A stretch of DNA of 64,000 bases from Pelagibius sp. CAU 1746 (lineage in GTDB: Bacteria; Pseudomonadota; Alphaproteobacteria; Kiloniellales; Kiloniellaceae): assembly GCF_039839785.1 (NCBI RefSeq), contig NZ_JBDOQT010000001.1, forward strand, positions 434,001 to 498,000, written 5' to 3'. The stretch's first letter is position 1; every line of letters starts with the position of its first letter. The position numbers and the translations under genes were made by a program. This document shows positions 30,679 to 40,368 of this stretch, piece by piece. The notes beneath the pieces were generated by a model. That model ran no database searches and had not been told where the DNA came from. It saw nothing but the letters and a program-made list of their open reading frames with translations.

Positions 30679-31455
30679 CTAGTCTTTATCTTGCGCGGAA
30701 ATAAAGCGCAGCCGATCGTCCCGCAGCTCGACTGCGCTCAGCCGGCCGCTGTCGAAGACGCCGCTGTCGACGCCGATGCGGTGGGGCAGGGCGGTGGGCC
30801 CCTCCGGCGTGTGGCCATGGACCACGGTCACGGGATGCGGCCAGTCGTGGCCGCCGAGAAAGGGCTCGCGGATCCACAGCAGATCCTGCTCCTCCTGCGC
30901 CTCCAGCGAACGCCCGGGGTTGAGCCCGGCGTGGACGAAGAGGTAGTCGCCGATGCGATGGCGCAGCGCCAGCCCGCGCAGGAAATCCAGGCGAACCTCG
31001 CCCAGGCTCTCGCGAAGCGCGGCGGACAGTTCCTCCGGCCGCTCGATGTGCGCCTGCGGCGCCAGGGTCTTCAGGGTCTCGGCACCGCCGAAGCGCCACC
31101 AGTTGAGCAGTCGCGCCAGGCTCACGTCTTTCCCGCTGGCGGCCTCGATCAGGTAGACCTCGTGGTTGCCGAGCAGGCGGATTTCCTCCACCCCCGGCCG
31201 GCCGAGGCCCGCGGCCACCAGGTCCAGGGTTTCCAGCGGCTGCCAGCCGCGGTCGACGTAGTCGCCGAGCCACACCACGCTGACCGCCGCCTGCCCGATC
31301 AGCTCGCGGGCGATGATCTCGGAGATGCACTCCTGCAGGCAGCGCAGGTGGTCGGCGTGGGCGTGCACATCGCCGATGGCGAAGACCGCGTGGCCGGGCG
31401 GCAGGACGCGCGGGGCGGTCTGCCAGGAAGTTGTTTCGGCGACGATGCGCGGCAT
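30679..31455 (-). CDS. PPP-family metallophosphoesterase (serine/threonine phosphatase-like)
   Basis: 258 residues. The metal-binding motifs are complete: GDVHAH (28-33), GDYVDRG (64-70), GNHE (96-99), VHAGLNP and VVHGHTPEG. This is the PPP fold used by bacterial Ser/Thr phosphatases and Ap4A-type hydrolases; which substrate applies is not clear. Cytoplasmic. Start MPRIVAETTS at 31455, with the ATG just downstream of a GAGGAG-containing stretch. The open frame continues upstream through the 20-bp minisatellite, but nothing suggests that part is translated. About 80 bp separate the start from the repeat array. Confidence 0.88.
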   Translation of the reverse strand: MPRIVAETTSWQTAPRVLPPGHAVFAIGDVHAHADHLRCLQECISEIIARELIGQAAVSVVWLGDYVDRGWQPLETLDLVAAGLGRPGVEEIRLLGNHEVYLIEAASGKDVSLARLLNWWRFGGAETLKTLAPQAHIERPEELSAALRESLGEVRLDFLRGLALRHRIGDYLFVHAGLNPGRSLEAQEEQDLLWIREPFLGGHDWPHPVTVVHGHTPEGPTALPHRIGVDSGVFDSGRLSAVELRDDRLRFISAQDKD

Positions 31456-31534
31456 GGAGTCTCCTCGGGAGGGCGCGGCGCCGGGAAGTTTAGGCGCGCG
31501 CCGGGCCCGATCAAAGCCCCGGCGTCCCGGCCGC

Positions 31535-31654
31535 GCCGCGAGTTGGGTTGGAGGGCCGCGAGTTGGGTTGGAAGGCCGCGAGTTGGGTTGGAAGGCCGCG
31601 AGTTGGGTTGGAAGGCCGCGAGTTGGGTTGGAAGGCCGCGAGTTGGGTTGGAAG
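31535..31654. repeat. Minisatellite: six tandem copies of a 20-bp unit
   Basis: Exactly 120 bp made of six units of GCCGCGAGTTGGGTTGGAAG; only the first differs, with one base changed (GAGG for GAAG). It sits in the gap between the c-type cytochrome and the phosphatase genes (31456-31717), which contains no other gene. The unit has no stop codon in any of six frames, so spurious long open frames cross it. Near-identity implies recent slippage or expansion. Confidence 0.97.
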
Positions 31655-31717
31655 AATGTATCTCCGCCCGTATCGGCGGCAAGACGGATCGGCGGCGGGG
31701 CGCCGCGCTCGCGCGGT

Positions 31718-32197
31718 CTACTGCTGCGATATCCCGTCGTGGCGGACCTGCACCTCGCGCGGCCAGCGGCTCTTGATGTAGGAGAGCACCGCCCAGATCT
31801 CGGCGTCGCTGAGGGTCCCGGCGTAGCCCGGCATGTCGCTCTGGTAGCCGCCGCCGGCCAGTGCCGCCGGCCCTTGCTTGGTGAGCGCGAAGAGCTGCGC
31901 GTCGGGGTGGTGCCAGGTGTGGCCGCTGACGTCGTGCGGGGGAGCGGGCAGGCGGCCGTCGGCCTTGCGCTGGCGCCAGTTCGGCTGGCCCTCCAGGTTG
32001 GCGCCGTGGCAGGAGGCGCAGTTCGCCGCATAGACCTGGGCGCCGAGCGCCACCTTGTCGGGGTCGCCGGGGTCCATGCCGGCCCCGCCGCCCCCCGAGC
32101 CGAAGAGACCGCCGAGAGGGTTCAGGGTATAGGCCGCAGCGGTGCCGACGGCGATCAGCACGGCCACGGCGATGACGATCACGCGGGATTTCCGCAC
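31718..32197 (-). CDS. Membrane-anchored c-type cytochrome
   Basis: 159 residues. An uncleaved N-terminal anchor or signal ([20 protein letters not shown]) and a Gly-rich hinge are followed by one class I cytochrome c domain with heme motif C60-A-S-C63-H64 and a distal Met in [14 protein letters not shown]. It works in the periplasm, carrying electrons or acting as a subunit of a membrane oxidase; the partner is not encoded nearby. Single heme. It lies upstream of the phosphatase on the same strand, with the minisatellite in between. Confidence 0.9.
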   Translation of the reverse strand: MRKSRVIVIAVAVLIAVGTAAAYTLNPLGGLFGSGGGGAGMDPGDPDKVALGAQVYAANCASCHGANLEGQPNWRQRKADGRLPAPPHDVSGHTWHHPDAQLFALTKQGPAALAGGGYQSDMPGYAGTLSDAEIWAVLSYIKSRWPREVQVRHDGISQQ

Positions 32198-32270
32198 CTC
32201 GGTCCTGCCTTCCGCTTGTCCTTGCCCGGCAAGGCTGGGGGTTCCAGCAAGGGGAAGGTCAAGACGCCGC

Positions 32271-33338
32271 CTAAGCCAGCGCCTTCAGCACCGCCTCGCC
32301 GCAGGCCCGGGTGTCGGCCGTGCCGCCCAGGTCGCGGGTGCGCGCGGCGGGATCCTCCAGCACCGTCTCGATGGCCGCCTCCAGCTCCTGTGCCGCCGCG
32401 CCCTCGCCCAGATGCTCCAGCATCATGGCGGCGGTCCAGACAGCGGCGATGGGGTTGGCCACGCCCTTGCCGGCGATGTCCGGGGCCGAGCCGTGCACCG
32501 GCTCGAAGAGCGAGGGGAAGTCGCGCGGCGGGTTGAGGTTGGCCGCCGGGGCGATGCCGATGGAGCCGGCCACCGCGGGCCCGAGGTCGGAGAGGATATC
32601 GCCGAACAGGTTGGAGGCCACCACCACGTCGAACCAGTCCGGGTGCTGCACGAAGTGGGCGGTCAGGATGTCGATGTGGTACTGCGCCGTCCCGATGTCC
32701 GGGTAGTTCTTGGCCATGGCGGCGAAGCGCTCGTCCCAATAGGGCATGGTGTGGACGATGCCGTTGGACTTGGTGGCCGAGGTGACGTGGCGGCGCTTGC
32801 GTTTCTTGGCCAGCTCGAAGGCGTATTCCAGGATGCGGTCGGTGCCGCGCCGGGTGAAGACCGAGAGCTGCGAGACCATCTCTTGGTCGCTGTCCTGGTA
32901 GGCGCGCCCGCCGATGTTGGAGTACTCGCCCTCCACGTTCTCGCGCACCACGATGAAGTCGATGTCTTCCGGCCCGCGCCCGGCCAGCGGCGAGGTCATG
33001 CCGCGCAGCAGGCGCACCGGGCGCACGTTGGCGTAGAGGTCCAGCTCGCGGCGCAGCGGGATCAAGAGGCCCCAGAGGGAGACGTGGTCGGCCACGCCGG
33101 GAAAGCCGACCGCGCCCAGGTAGATGGCATCGAACTCCTTCACCTGGGCGATGCCGTCCTCGGGCATCATCGCTCCGGTCTCGGCATAGCGCTCGCAGGA
33201 CCAGTCGAAGTCCTGCCACTCCAGCGTGAAGCCGTGCTTGCCGGCCACCGCCTCGGCGGCGCGCTGGCCGACCGGAATGACTTCCTTGCCGATGCCGTCG
33301 CCGGGGATCACGGCGATGCGGTGCTTGCGATTGGACAT
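32271..33338 (-). CDS. Tartrate/D-malate-type decarboxylating dehydrogenase
   Basis: 355 residues of the isocitrate/isopropylmalate dehydrogenase family. [73 protein letters not shown] and [19 protein letters not shown] are all present. The [10 protein letters not shown] signature and the [17 protein letters not shown] segment point to the tartrate dehydrogenase/D-malate dehydrogenase (TtuC/DmlA) branch rather than LeuB. It oxidises and decarboxylates a 2-hydroxy acid using NAD+, Mn2+ dependent. Substrate preference needs assay. Single gene. Confidence 0.88.
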   Translation of the reverse strand: MSNRKHRIAVIPGDGIGKEVIPVGQRAAEAVAGKHGFTLEWQDFDWSCERYAETGAMMPEDGIAQVKEFDAIYLGAVGFPGVADHVSLWGLLIPLRRELDLYANVRPVRLLRGMTSPLAGRGPEDIDFIVVRENVEGEYSNIGGRAYQDSDQEMVSQLSVFTRRGTDRILEYAFELAKKRKRRHVTSATKSNGIVHTMPYWDERFAAMAKNYPDIGTAQYHIDILTAHFVQHPDWFDVVVASNLFGDILSDLGPAVAGSIGIAPAANLNPPRDFPSLFEPVHGSAPDIAGKGVANPIAAVWTAAMMLEHLGEGAAAQELEAAIETVLEDPAARTRDLGGTADTRACGEAVLKALA

Positions 33339-33423
33339 GAAGGAGCTTCCCTACCTGAATTGACCGGGCTTCCGAATAGGGCAAAGGCGGGGTTTGGGCA
33401 AGGCGGCAGGCGCTGCGAAAAGC

Positions 33424-33453
33424 AAAACCCCCGGCCGCCGGACCGGGGGTTTT
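33424..33453 (-). terminator. Intrinsic terminator downstream of tRNA-Ala
   Basis: Stem AAAACCCCCGG (33424-33434) / CCGGGGGTTTT (33443-33453) with an 8-nt loop, just after the 3' end of the tRNA on the minus strand. The T-run is on both sides, so it may work in either direction. Confidence 0.8.
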
Positions 33454-33459
33454 GGAAAC

Positions 33460-33535
<76 letters not shown>

Positions 33536-33779
33536 ATGGGAACCGCCGGCGCCCGAACCTATCGGTTAGCTGCGTCGCCCGGCGGCGTGATGCGGGAAAT
33601 TAGGTATCCCGCCCGGTCAAGGCAAGGAAAAATTGCGCGCCCCGAAAGGGTTCGTTTTCCGTGCCTTTTCGGCCCCGCCGGGCCAGGGTCCGAGCCGGGG
33701 ACCGGGCCTGGGCCAGGCGGGGACGCGAGTATCGGGCCGAAGCCTTACTCTTGTCCTAACGGGCCCGCCTTATCCACCG

Positions 33780-34163
33780 TCAGGTGTCTTCCTTGTCGTC
33801 GTCACCGACGACCACGTCGCTCATGTCGTCGTCGTCGCCCAGGTCCGAGGTATCCTCGATGAAATCCTCGTCGTCGTCGTCGCCCACGGCGGCATCCGCC
33901 TCGGCATCGTCGATGTCGAATTCGTCGTCGTCCTCGGCGTCGCTGTCCTCGTCGTCGTCACCCACCGGCGCGGCCTTGGCCTTCTTCGGCTTGGGCGCGG
34001 CCTCCGGTTTGGGCGCGGCGCGGCCGCGGCGCGACTTCAAGAGGGCTTCGGGATCGAATTCGGCGCCGCAGGACGGGCAGACGATCGGTGACTTCTGCAG
34101 GTCGTAGAACTTCGCCTGACAGCTCTGACAAATGCGCTTGGTTCCCCATTTCGGATTAGCCAC
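33780..34163 (-). CDS. TIGR02300 family zinc-ribbon/acidic-tail protein
   Basis: 127 residues starting at GTG 34163 as [20 protein letters not shown], with GGAGG 9 nt upstream. The N-terminal part is a zinc ribbon (CQSC and CPSCGAEF). The C-terminal half is low complexity, first Lys/Pro/Ala rich and then almost all Asp/Glu. This is the alphaproteobacterial TIGR02300 family of unknown function; the acidic tail suggests binding to basic partners such as ribosomal or nucleic-acid-associated proteins. It is divergent from aroA; a TTGACA at 34241-34236 with a poor -10 may be its promoter. Confidence 0.92.
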   Translation of the reverse strand: MANPKWGTKRICQSCQAKFYDLQKSPIVCPSCGAEFDPEALLKSRRGRAAPKPEAAPKPKKAKAAPVGDDDEDSDAEDDDEFDIDDAEADAAVGDDDDEDFIEDTSDLGDDDDMSDVVVGDDDKEDT

Positions 34164-34325
34164 CAGCGCGATCCTCCATCCAAAGGTCTTGCAGTTCACA
34201 AGCTGGGCGTGGCAATTGCCATGATCGTGCATCGCTGTCAAAAGGTAATTGACGCTCCCCGAGGGGGGACCGACGACGGCGCGCCGCGCCCGCCCCGACC
34301 GACCGCAACAAGGAAGCCCAGTTCA

Positions 34326-35666
34326 GTGAAACCCATGACAGCCAAGCCGAGCGACGCGCTCTCGGGCAGCCTGCGCCTGCCCGGCGACAAGTCCATTTCG
34401 CACCGGGCGCTGATGTTCGGCGGCCTGGCGGTCGGCGAGACCACCATCGACGGCCTGCTGGAGGGCGAGGACGTGCTGCGCACCGCCGAGGCGATGCGCG
34501 CCCTGGGCGCCGAGATCACCCGCGACGGCGAGGGGCGCTGGCACGTCTGGGGGCGCGGCGTGGGGGCGCTCGCCGAGCCGGAGGACGTGCTGGACATGGG
34601 CAACTCCGGCACCGGCGCGCGCCTGCTGCTGGGCATCCTGGCCAGCCATCCGCTGACCGCCGTGCTGACCGGCGACGCCTCGCTGCGCCGCCGCCCCATG
34701 GCGCGGGTCACCGAGCCGCTGTCGGCCTGCGGGGCCACCTTCATCGCCCGCGAGGGCGGGCGCCTGCCGCTGACCGTGATCGGCGCGCGCGACCCCCTGC
34801 CGCTGGACTACCGCCTGCCGGTACCCTCGGCCCAGGTGAAGTCCGCCGTGCTGCTGGCCGGCCTCAACACGCCGGGCACCACCCGGGTGGTGGAGCGCGA
34901 GGCGACCCGCGACCACAGCGAGCGCATGCTGCGCCATTTCGGGGCCGAGGTGGTGAGCCGCGAGATCGACGACGAGGGCCACCCGGCGCAGGAGATCCTG
35001 CTCACCGGTCAGCCGGAGCTGGCCGGCCGGCATGTGCTGGTGCCGGCCGACCCCTCCTCGGCGGCCTTCCCCCTGGTGGCGGCGCTGCTGCTGGAGGGAT
35101 CGGAGGTGCGGCTGGAAGCCGTCGGCATGAACCCGCAGCGCAGCGGCCTCATCACCACCCTCAAGGAGATGGGCGGCGACATCACCCTGGAGAACGCCCG
35201 CGAGGAGGGCGGCGAGCCGGTCGCCGACCTGCTGGTGCGCGGCAGCCGCCTGACGGGGGTCGAGGTGCCGGCCGAGCGCGCGCCCTCGATGATCGACGAA
35301 TACCCGGTGCTGGCCATGGCCGCCGCCGTGGCCGAGGGGCGCACGGTGATGCACGGCCTGGGCGAGCTGCGGGTCAAGGAGAGCGACCGCCTGGCCACCA
35401 CCGCCCGCGGCCTGGCGCTGTGCGGCGTCGAGGTGGAGGAACGCCCGGAAACCCTGGTGGTCCAGGGCGCCGGCGGGCGCCCGCGCGGCGGCAACAACGA
35501 GGCCATCAAGACCGAGCTGGACCACCGCATCGCCATGAGCTTCCTGGTGCTGGGGCTGGCCGCCGAGCGCCCGGTGCAGATCGACGACATGACCCCCATC
35601 GCCACCTCCTTCCCGGATTTCACCGCGCTGATGACCGGCCTGGGGGCGGAGATCGCCGAATCATGA
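34326..35666 (+). CDS. aroA: 3-phosphoshikimate 1-carboxyvinyltransferase (EPSP synthase), class II type
   Basis: 446 residues. It makes EPSP from shikimate-3-P and PEP in the shikimate pathway. [60 protein letters not shown] and [16 protein letters not shown] match the class II (CP4-like) branch. The loop that carries Ala in CP4 (NAATG) reads NSGTG here, so the residue linked to glyphosate tolerance is the ordinary Gly. I prefer the GTG at 34326, 9 nt after AGGAAG, over ATG 34335. It starts the aroA-cmk-rpsA run, as in most proteobacteria. Confidence 0.96.
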   Translation: MKPMTAKPSDALSGSLRLPGDKSISHRALMFGGLAVGETTIDGLLEGEDVLRTAEAMRALGAEITRDGEGRWHVWGRGVGALAEPEDVLDMGNSGTGARLLLGILASHPLTAVLTGDASLRRRPMARVTEPLSACGATFIAREGGRLPLTVIGARDPLPLDYRLPVPSAQVKSAVLLAGLNTPGTTRVVEREATRDHSERMLRHFGAEVVSREIDDEGHPAQEILLTGQPELAGRHVLVPADPSSAAFPLVAALLLEGSEVRLEAVGMNPQRSGLITTLKEMGGDITLENAREEGGEPVADLLVRGSRLTGVEVPAERAPSMIDEYPVLAMAAAVAEGRTVMHGLGELRVKESDRLATTARGLALCGVEVEERPETLVVQGAGGRPRGGNNEAIKTELDHRIAMSFLVLGLAAERPVQIDDMTPIATSFPDFTALMTGLGAEIAES

Positions 35667-35676
35667 GCGGCTTGTC

Positions 35677-36345
35677 ATGATCATCGCCGTCGACGGACCG
35701 GTGGCCGCCGGCAAGGGCACGCTGGCGCGCCGCCTGGCCGCCGAGCTGAACTACGCCTACCTGGACACCGGCTCCATCTACCGCGCCGTGGCGGCCCGCA
35801 TCCTGGCCGCCGGCGGCGACCCGCAGGACCCGGAAACCGCCGCCGCGATGGCCCGCGACCTGACCCCCGCCGACCTGGAGCGCGACGACCTGCGCCGCGA
35901 GGACGTGGGCCAGGCGGCCTCCCAGGTGGCGGCGATCCCCGCGGTGCGCGCCGCCCTGCTGGACTTCCAGCGCGGCTTCGCCGCCCGCCCTCCGGCAGGC
36001 CCCGGCGGCGCCCGGCGCGGGGCGGTGCTGGACGGCCGCGACATCGGCACCGTGGTCTGTCCGGAGGCCGATGTGAAATTGTTCCTAACTGCTTCGGTTG
36101 AGGCCCGCGCCGAGAGGCGGCATAAAGAGTTGCTTGAACGGGGCGAGAAGAGTATATACGCCCGCGTTTTGCAGGACTTGCGCGAAAGGGATGCGCGCGA
36201 CAGCGGGCGGGCGACCGCTCCCTTGAAAGCCGCGGAAGACGCGGTACGGCTTGATACGAGCGGTATGGATGCCGATCAGGCCTTCGAGTTCGCCATGGCG
36301 GAAATCGCCCGGCGGCGCGACCAGGAACGGTTTCAGGAAAACTGA
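35677..36345 (+). CDS. cmk: Cytidylate kinase
   Basis: 222 residues, [20 protein letters not shown] carrying the P-loop (GPVAAGKG) and [13 protein letters not shown] the CMP-binding element; [20 protein letters not shown] is also diagnostic. It phosphorylates CMP and dCMP with ATP in the cytoplasm. The start is 11 bp after the aroA stop; rpsA follows after 146 bp. This gene order is conserved across many bacteria. Confidence 0.97.
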   Translation: MIIAVDGPVAAGKGTLARRLAAELNYAYLDTGSIYRAVAARILAAGGDPQDPETAAAMARDLTPADLERDDLRREDVGQAASQVAAIPAVRAALLDFQRGFAARPPAGPGGARRGAVLDGRDIGTVVCPEADVKLFLTASVEARAERRHKELLERGEKSIYARVLQDLRERDARDSGRATAPLKAAEDAVRLDTSGMDADQAFEFAMAEIARRRDQERFQEN

Positions 36346-36491
36346 CGATCCCGTTGTTCAAAGGCAGGACCGAGCCTTTTCGGCCTGCTTCGAATGCCAA
36401 GCCCCGCAAGACAGACCGCCCGGGATGGTCCCGGGAAGACCGGCGGCAAACCGCCCGGCCTGGATAGTGCACGAACGAAAGGACCAACTAC

Positions 36492-38222
36492 ATGGCTGAA
36501 GCAGCCACCACCGAAACCGCCGCCAAAGAGAGCTTTGCGGCCCTGCTCGATGAATCCCTCGGCACTGAAGACGGCCTCGAAGGAAAAGTCCTTCGCGGCA
36601 CCATCGTCGCGATCGATGGCGACACCGCCGTCGTCGACGTTGGCTTGAAGTCTGAAGGGCGCGTCGCCCTCAAGGAATTCGCCGAGGCCGGCCAGATGCC
36701 GGAACTCAAGGCCGGCGACGAGGTCGAGGTCTACCTGGAGCGCATGGAGAACAAGAACGGCGAGGCCATGCTGAGCCGTGAGAAGGCCAAGCGCGAGGAA
36801 GCCTGGACCCAGTTGGCCAAGGCTTTCGCCAGCAACGAGCGGGTGACCGGCACCATCTTCGGCCGCGTCAAGGGTGGCTTCACCGTGGACCTTTCCGGCG
36901 CCGTGGCCTTCCTGCCCGGCAGCCAGGTGGACATCCGTCCGGTGCGCGACGTCAGCCCGCTGATGGGCACCCCGCAGCCGTTCCAGATCCTCAAGATGGA
37001 CCGTTCGCGCGGCAACATCGTGGTGTCGCGCCGCGCCGTGCTGGAGGAAACCCGCGCCGAGCAGCGTTCGGAGTTGGTGGCCAACCTGAAGGAAGGCCAG
37101 GTCCTGACCGGCGTGGTGAAGAACATCACCGACTATGGCGCCTTCGTGGACCTGGGCGGCGTCGACGGCCTGCTGCACGTCACCGACATCTCCTGGAAGC
37201 GCATCAACCACCCGACCGAGGTGCTGTCCATCGGCCAGCAGGTCCAGGTGCAGGTGATCCGCTTCAACCCGGAGACCCAGCGCATCAGCCTGGGCATGAA
37301 GCAGCTCGAGGCCGATCCCTGGGAAGGCGTTTCCGTCAAGTACCCGGTCGGCACCAAGTTCACCGGCCGCGTTACCAACATCACCGACTACGGCGCCTTC
37401 GTGGAGCTGGAGGCGGGCATCGAGGGCCTGGTCCACGTCTCCGAGATGAGCTGGACCAAGAAGAACGTCCACCCGGGCAAGATCGTCTCCACCTCCCAGG
37501 AGGTCGAGGTCATGATCCTCGACGTCGACGAGCAGAAGCGTCGCATCTCCCTGGGCCTCAAGCAGTGCGGCAACAACCCCTGGGAAGCGTTCCTCGAGAA
37601 CTATCCGGTGGGCAGCGAGTTGGAAGGCGAGATCAAGAACATCACCGAGTTCGGCCTCTTCGTCGGCCTGCCCGGCGAGATCGACGGCATGGTCCACCTC
37701 TCCGATCTGGATTGGAGCCTGTCCGGCGAGGAAGCGGTCAAGGAGTACAACAAGGCCGACAACGTCAAGGTCAAGGTGCTGGACGTCGACGTCGAGAAGG
37801 AGCGCGTCAGCCTGGGCATCAAGCAGCTCGGCGAGGATCCCTTCGCCGGCTCCACGGAGAACCTGAAGAAGGGCGACGTGGTGACCTGCACGGTGCACCA
37901 GGTCACCGACAACGGCATCGAGGTGCAGATCGGCGACGGCGCCATCGGCTTCATCCGCAAGGCCGAACTGTCGCGCGACCGCAGCGAACAGAACCCGAGC
38001 CGCTTCGCCGTGGGCGAGAAGGTCGACGCGCGCATCACCGCCATCGACCCCAAGACCCGCAAGATCGCCCTGTCGATCAAGCAGCGCGAGATCGCCGAAG
38101 AGAAGGAAGCGGTGGCCGAGTACGGCTCCACCGAGTCCGGCGCCAGCCTGGGCGACATCCTGGGCGCGGCCATCTCGGAGGCCCGGGCCAAGGCCGAGAG
38201 CGAGGACAAGAAGGACGACTAA
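36492..38222 (+). CDS. rpsA: 30S ribosomal protein S1
   Basis: 576 residues with six S1 OB-fold repeats. The first two are the divergent ribosome-binding pair (VLRGTIVAIDGDTAVVDVGL; VTGTIFGRVKGGFTVDLSG). The next four are more alike, each with a GAFVDL/GAFVEL/GLFVGL-type strand and a WxxxxxHP or similar loop, and they bind mRNA. S1 delivers structured mRNA to the 30S subunit. The ATG follows AAGGACC. A strong terminator lies about 75 bp after the stop. Confidence 0.98.
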   Translation: MAEAATTETAAKESFAALLDESLGTEDGLEGKVLRGTIVAIDGDTAVVDVGLKSEGRVALKEFAEAGQMPELKAGDEVEVYLERMENKNGEAMLSREKAKREEAWTQLAKAFASNERVTGTIFGRVKGGFTVDLSGAVAFLPGSQVDIRPVRDVSPLMGTPQPFQILKMDRSRGNIVVSRRAVLEETRAEQRSELVANLKEGQVLTGVVKNITDYGAFVDLGGVDGLLHVTDISWKRINHPTEVLSIGQQVQVQVIRFNPETQRISLGMKQLEADPWEGVSVKYPVGTKFTGRVTNITDYGAFVELEAGIEGLVHVSEMSWTKKNVHPGKIVSTSQEVEVMILDVDEQKRRISLGLKQCGNNPWEAFLENYPVGSELEGEIKNITEFGLFVGLPGEIDGMVHLSDLDWSLSGEEAVKEYNKADNVKVKVLDVDVEKERVSLGIKQLGEDPFAGSTENLKKGDVVTCTVHQVTDNGIEVQIGDGAIGFIRKAELSRDRSEQNPSRFAVGEKVDARITAIDPKTRKIALSIKQREIAEEKEAVAEYGSTESGASLGDILGAAISEARAKAESEDKKDD

Positions 38223-38297
38223 GTCCGACGAGCCTTGCACGGAGGGCGGCCGGGGCTGGAAGGTCCGGCCGTCCGCCGAGAGAGATCAGAAGAAGAA

Positions 38298-38332
38298 CGG
38301 CCCGCCGGTTGCCCGGCGGGCCGTTTTCTTTT
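38298..38332 (+). terminator. Intrinsic terminator after rpsA
   Basis: 11-bp GC stem CGGCCCGCCGG (38298-38308) / CCGGCGGGCCG (38313-38323), loop TTGC, then TTTTCTTTT. Ideal rho-independent structure for the plus strand. Confidence 0.92.
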
Positions 38333-38666
38333 GCGCCGGCAAATGCGCGGGCTCCGCGAAAACGCATGGAATCCTTGCGCTTCCGGTGATTTTCCGATCC
38401 TCCGCATTCATCGAAAAAACGTTTGTTCTGAAAGACTTACCCTTGACGCCCGACCGTTCCTCTGGCAACGTTTCCCCCACTTGCGGTCCGGGCATTGCTC
38501 CGGAAGCGGCAAGGGCAGCGCGATACGACCGCGGCAGGGGAAAACAAAAGTACAAGATTTCCCGCCGAAACCCAGTTGATAAACGGCGGCGGATCGTGTC
38601 CTGCGGGAGGTGAAACGGGATGGGGACGCCGGCCACGTCGTGGATCGGCAGGGGAACGATGTCGCT
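38333..38666 (+). promoter_or_regulatory. ihfB upstream region with a possible promoter
   Basis: No gene seen in this 334-bp gap. A possible promoter is TTGACG (38443-38448), 17-nt spacer, CAACGT (38466-38471), about 195 nt before ihfB; the -10 is poor. The stretch before it is comparatively AT-rich (run of six A at 38413-38418). Confidence 0.35.
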
Positions 38667-38948
38667 ATGACGAAATCCGAACTGATTCAGCATATCGCGG
38701 ATATGAATCCGCACCTCTACCATCGTGACGTGGAACGTATCGTCACCACGATCTTCGACGAGATCAGCGAAGCGCTCTCCCGGGGAGACAGGGTCGAACT
38801 GCGTGGTTTCGGCGCCTTCTCGGTGAAGCGGCGCGAGGCCCGGGTCGGCCGCAACCCGCGCACGGGCACCGCCGTACACGTCTCGGAAAAGCACGTCCCC
38901 TTCTTCAAGACCGGCAAGCAGCTGCGCGAACGCCTGAACAACCGCTGA
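38667..38948 (+). CDS. ihfB: Integration host factor subunit beta
   Basis: 93 residues from [25 protein letters not shown] fold with the DNA-intercalating arm [13 protein letters not shown]-type (here [20 protein letters not shown]), matching IhfB rather than HU. With IhfA it bends DNA sharply at specific sites and aids sigma-54 promoters and replication. The chosen ATG follows GGGGAA; an ATG at 38610 adds a non-conserved leader. The rpsA-ihfB-lapA order is typical. Confidence 0.96.
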   Translation: MTKSELIQHIADMNPHLYHRDVERIVTTIFDEISEALSRGDRVELRGFGAFSVKRREARVGRNPRTGTAVHVSEKHVPFFKTGKQLRERLNNR

Positions 38949-39053
38949 GTCCGGGCGGACCGTTTCTCCGCCGGAATCGGAATTGCTTCAATCTGACCGT
39001 GGAAGGCTCTAGAGTCGGACTCTCGGCCCTGAACCCAAACCACAGTTGCGCTC

Positions 39054-39425
39054 GTGCATTACATCTACCTGATCGTCACCGTCCTGTTCCTGATCGTCTT
39101 CGCGACCTTCACCTCGGCGAACCTGCAGGGCGTGACCATCGACTTCTGGCCCTTCGAGTACCAGATCAACGCGCCCTTCGCCCTGGTGGCCCTGGGCTGC
39201 CTGCTGGCCGGCTTCCTGGTCGGCGCCTTCCTCATGTGGCTGCGCTTCGGCGCCGCCCGCGCCCGCGCCCGCCGGGCCCAGCAACGCGCCGCCATCCTGG
39301 AGCGGGAACTGGTTGAGCTGAAACGGTCCGCCGCCGCGGGCCCGCGGCCCGCGGGCCCGGCGGCGGAAGGCGGCGCGCCGCGGCTCGCGGCGCCCGGCAT
39401 CAAAGCGGTCTCCGGCGGGAACTAG
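39054..39425 (+). CDS. LapA family (DUF1049) inner-membrane protein
   Basis: 123 residues from GTG 39054. Two TM helices: IYLIVTVLFLIVFATFTSAN (about 4-23) and FALVALGCLLAGFLVGAFLM (about 44-63). A basic/coiled-coil tail follows (RARRAQQRAAILERELVELK) and then a Pro/Ala/Gly-rich end. In E. coli LapA works with LapB in control of LPS synthesis; here LapB is not in the window, so that role is inferred. It sits 105 bp after ihfB, its usual place. Confidence 0.88.
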   Translation: MHYIYLIVTVLFLIVFATFTSANLQGVTIDFWPFEYQINAPFALVALGCLLAGFLVGAFLMWLRFGAARARARRAQQRAAILERELVELKRSAAAGPRPAGPAAEGGAPRLAAPGIKAVSGGN

Positions 39426-39432
39426 CTTCCCC

Positions 39433-40368
39433 ATGCGCGTCATCGCCGCTTCGGAGATCGAGGCCGCGCTGGACTACCCCAGTCTTGTCGAACGCCTGCG
39501 CCAGGCCTTCCGCCGCGACGTCGAGGCGCCGCCACGCCATCACCACGACATCGAGGTGGCGGGCCGCACGCCCGCGACCCTGCTGCTCATGCCGGCCTGG
39601 CAGGCCGGCCGCCACATCGGCGTGAAGATGGTCACGGTCTTCCCCGACAACGGCGAACGCTCGCTGCCGGCGGTCATGGGCATCTACGTCTTGCTGGACG
39701 GCAAGACCGGGGCGCCCTTGGCGCTGATCGACGGGCCCAAGCTGACCGTCAAGCGCACCGCCGGCGCCTCCGCGCTGGCCTCCAGCTATCTCTCGCGCCC
39801 GGATTCGGAGCGCCTGCTGATGATCGGCACCGGCGCCTTGGCGCCTCAGCTCATTCTCGCCCATGCCGCCGTCAGGCCGATCTGCAACGTCCTGATCTGG
39901 GGGCGCGATCCGAAGAAGGCGGCGAAACTGGCCAAGCGCATGAACCGCCGCGACTTCCGCGTCGATTGGACCGCCGACCTGGAGGCCGCGGTGCGCGGCG
40001 CCCACGTCATCTCCTGCGCCACCCTGTCGAAGCAGCCGCTGGTCCTCGGCGACTGGCTGCAGCCCGGCACCCACGTCGACCTGGTGGGGGCGTTCCGTCC
40101 GGACATGCGCGAGAGCGACGACGAGACCCTGCGCCGCGCCCGTGTCTTCGTCGACACCCGGGCCGGCGCCACCACGGAGGGCGGCGACATCGTGCAGGCG
40201 GTGGCCTCCGGTGCCCTGGCCCTCGACGACATCGCCGGCGACCTTCCGGAACTGACGCGCGGCGAGCGCAGTGGCAGGCGCTACTACGATCAGATCACGC
40301 TTTTCAAGTCGGTGGGCAGCGCGATCGAGGATCTGGCCGCCGCGCAGCTCGTCTACGAGCGCGCCTGA
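39433..40368 (+). CDS. Ornithine cyclodeaminase/mu-crystallin family protein
   Basis: 311 residues. LDYPSLVERLRQAFRRD and IGVKMVTVFPDNGERSLPAV form the substrate-side domain. The NAD-binding loop reads MIGTGALAPQLILAHAA, and GTHVDLVGAFRPDMRESDDE carries the conserved catalytic-region Asp. The family includes ornithine cyclodeaminase, alanine dehydrogenase (Ala/ketimine) and related imine reductases, so the precise substrate is open. It is 7 bp after lapA and 254 bp before an amine-oxidising flavoenzyme, a context that fits amino-acid or imine turnover. Confidence 0.88.
   Translation: MRVIAASEIEAALDYPSLVERLRQAFRRDVEAPPRHHHDIEVAGRTPATLLLMPAWQAGRHIGVKMVTVFPDNGERSLPAVMGIYVLLDGKTGAPLALIDGPKLTVKRTAGASALASSYLSRPDSERLLMIGTGALAPQLILAHAAVRPICNVLIWGRDPKKAAKLAKRMNRRDFRVDWTADLEAAVRGAHVISCATLSKQPLVLGDWLQPGTHVDLVGAFRPDMRESDDETLRRARVFVDTRAGATTEGGDIVQAVASGALALDDIAGDLPELTRGERSGRRYYDQITLFKSVGSAIEDLAAAQLVYERA

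Noticed and set aside
31535-31654. CRISPR-like array
   Set aside because: Units are directly adjacent with no spacers, and the unit is not palindromic; it is a minisatellite.
30679-32031. N-terminal extension of the phosphatase through the 20-bp repeats into the cytochrome region
   Set aside because: The repeat unit has no stop in any frame so openness means nothing; the conserved protein starts at 31455 and the extension overlaps the cytochrome gene antisense-free but in a different frame with no family similarity.
33770-33778. DnaA box / origin signal (TTATCCACC)
   Set aside because: Single imperfect box (consensus TTATCCACA), no cluster, no AT-rich unwinding region and no dnaA/parAB neighbours.
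38386-38613. 75-codon open frame upstream of ihfB
   Set aside because: Overlaps the likely promoter region, with no recognisable features and no proper ribosome-binding site.
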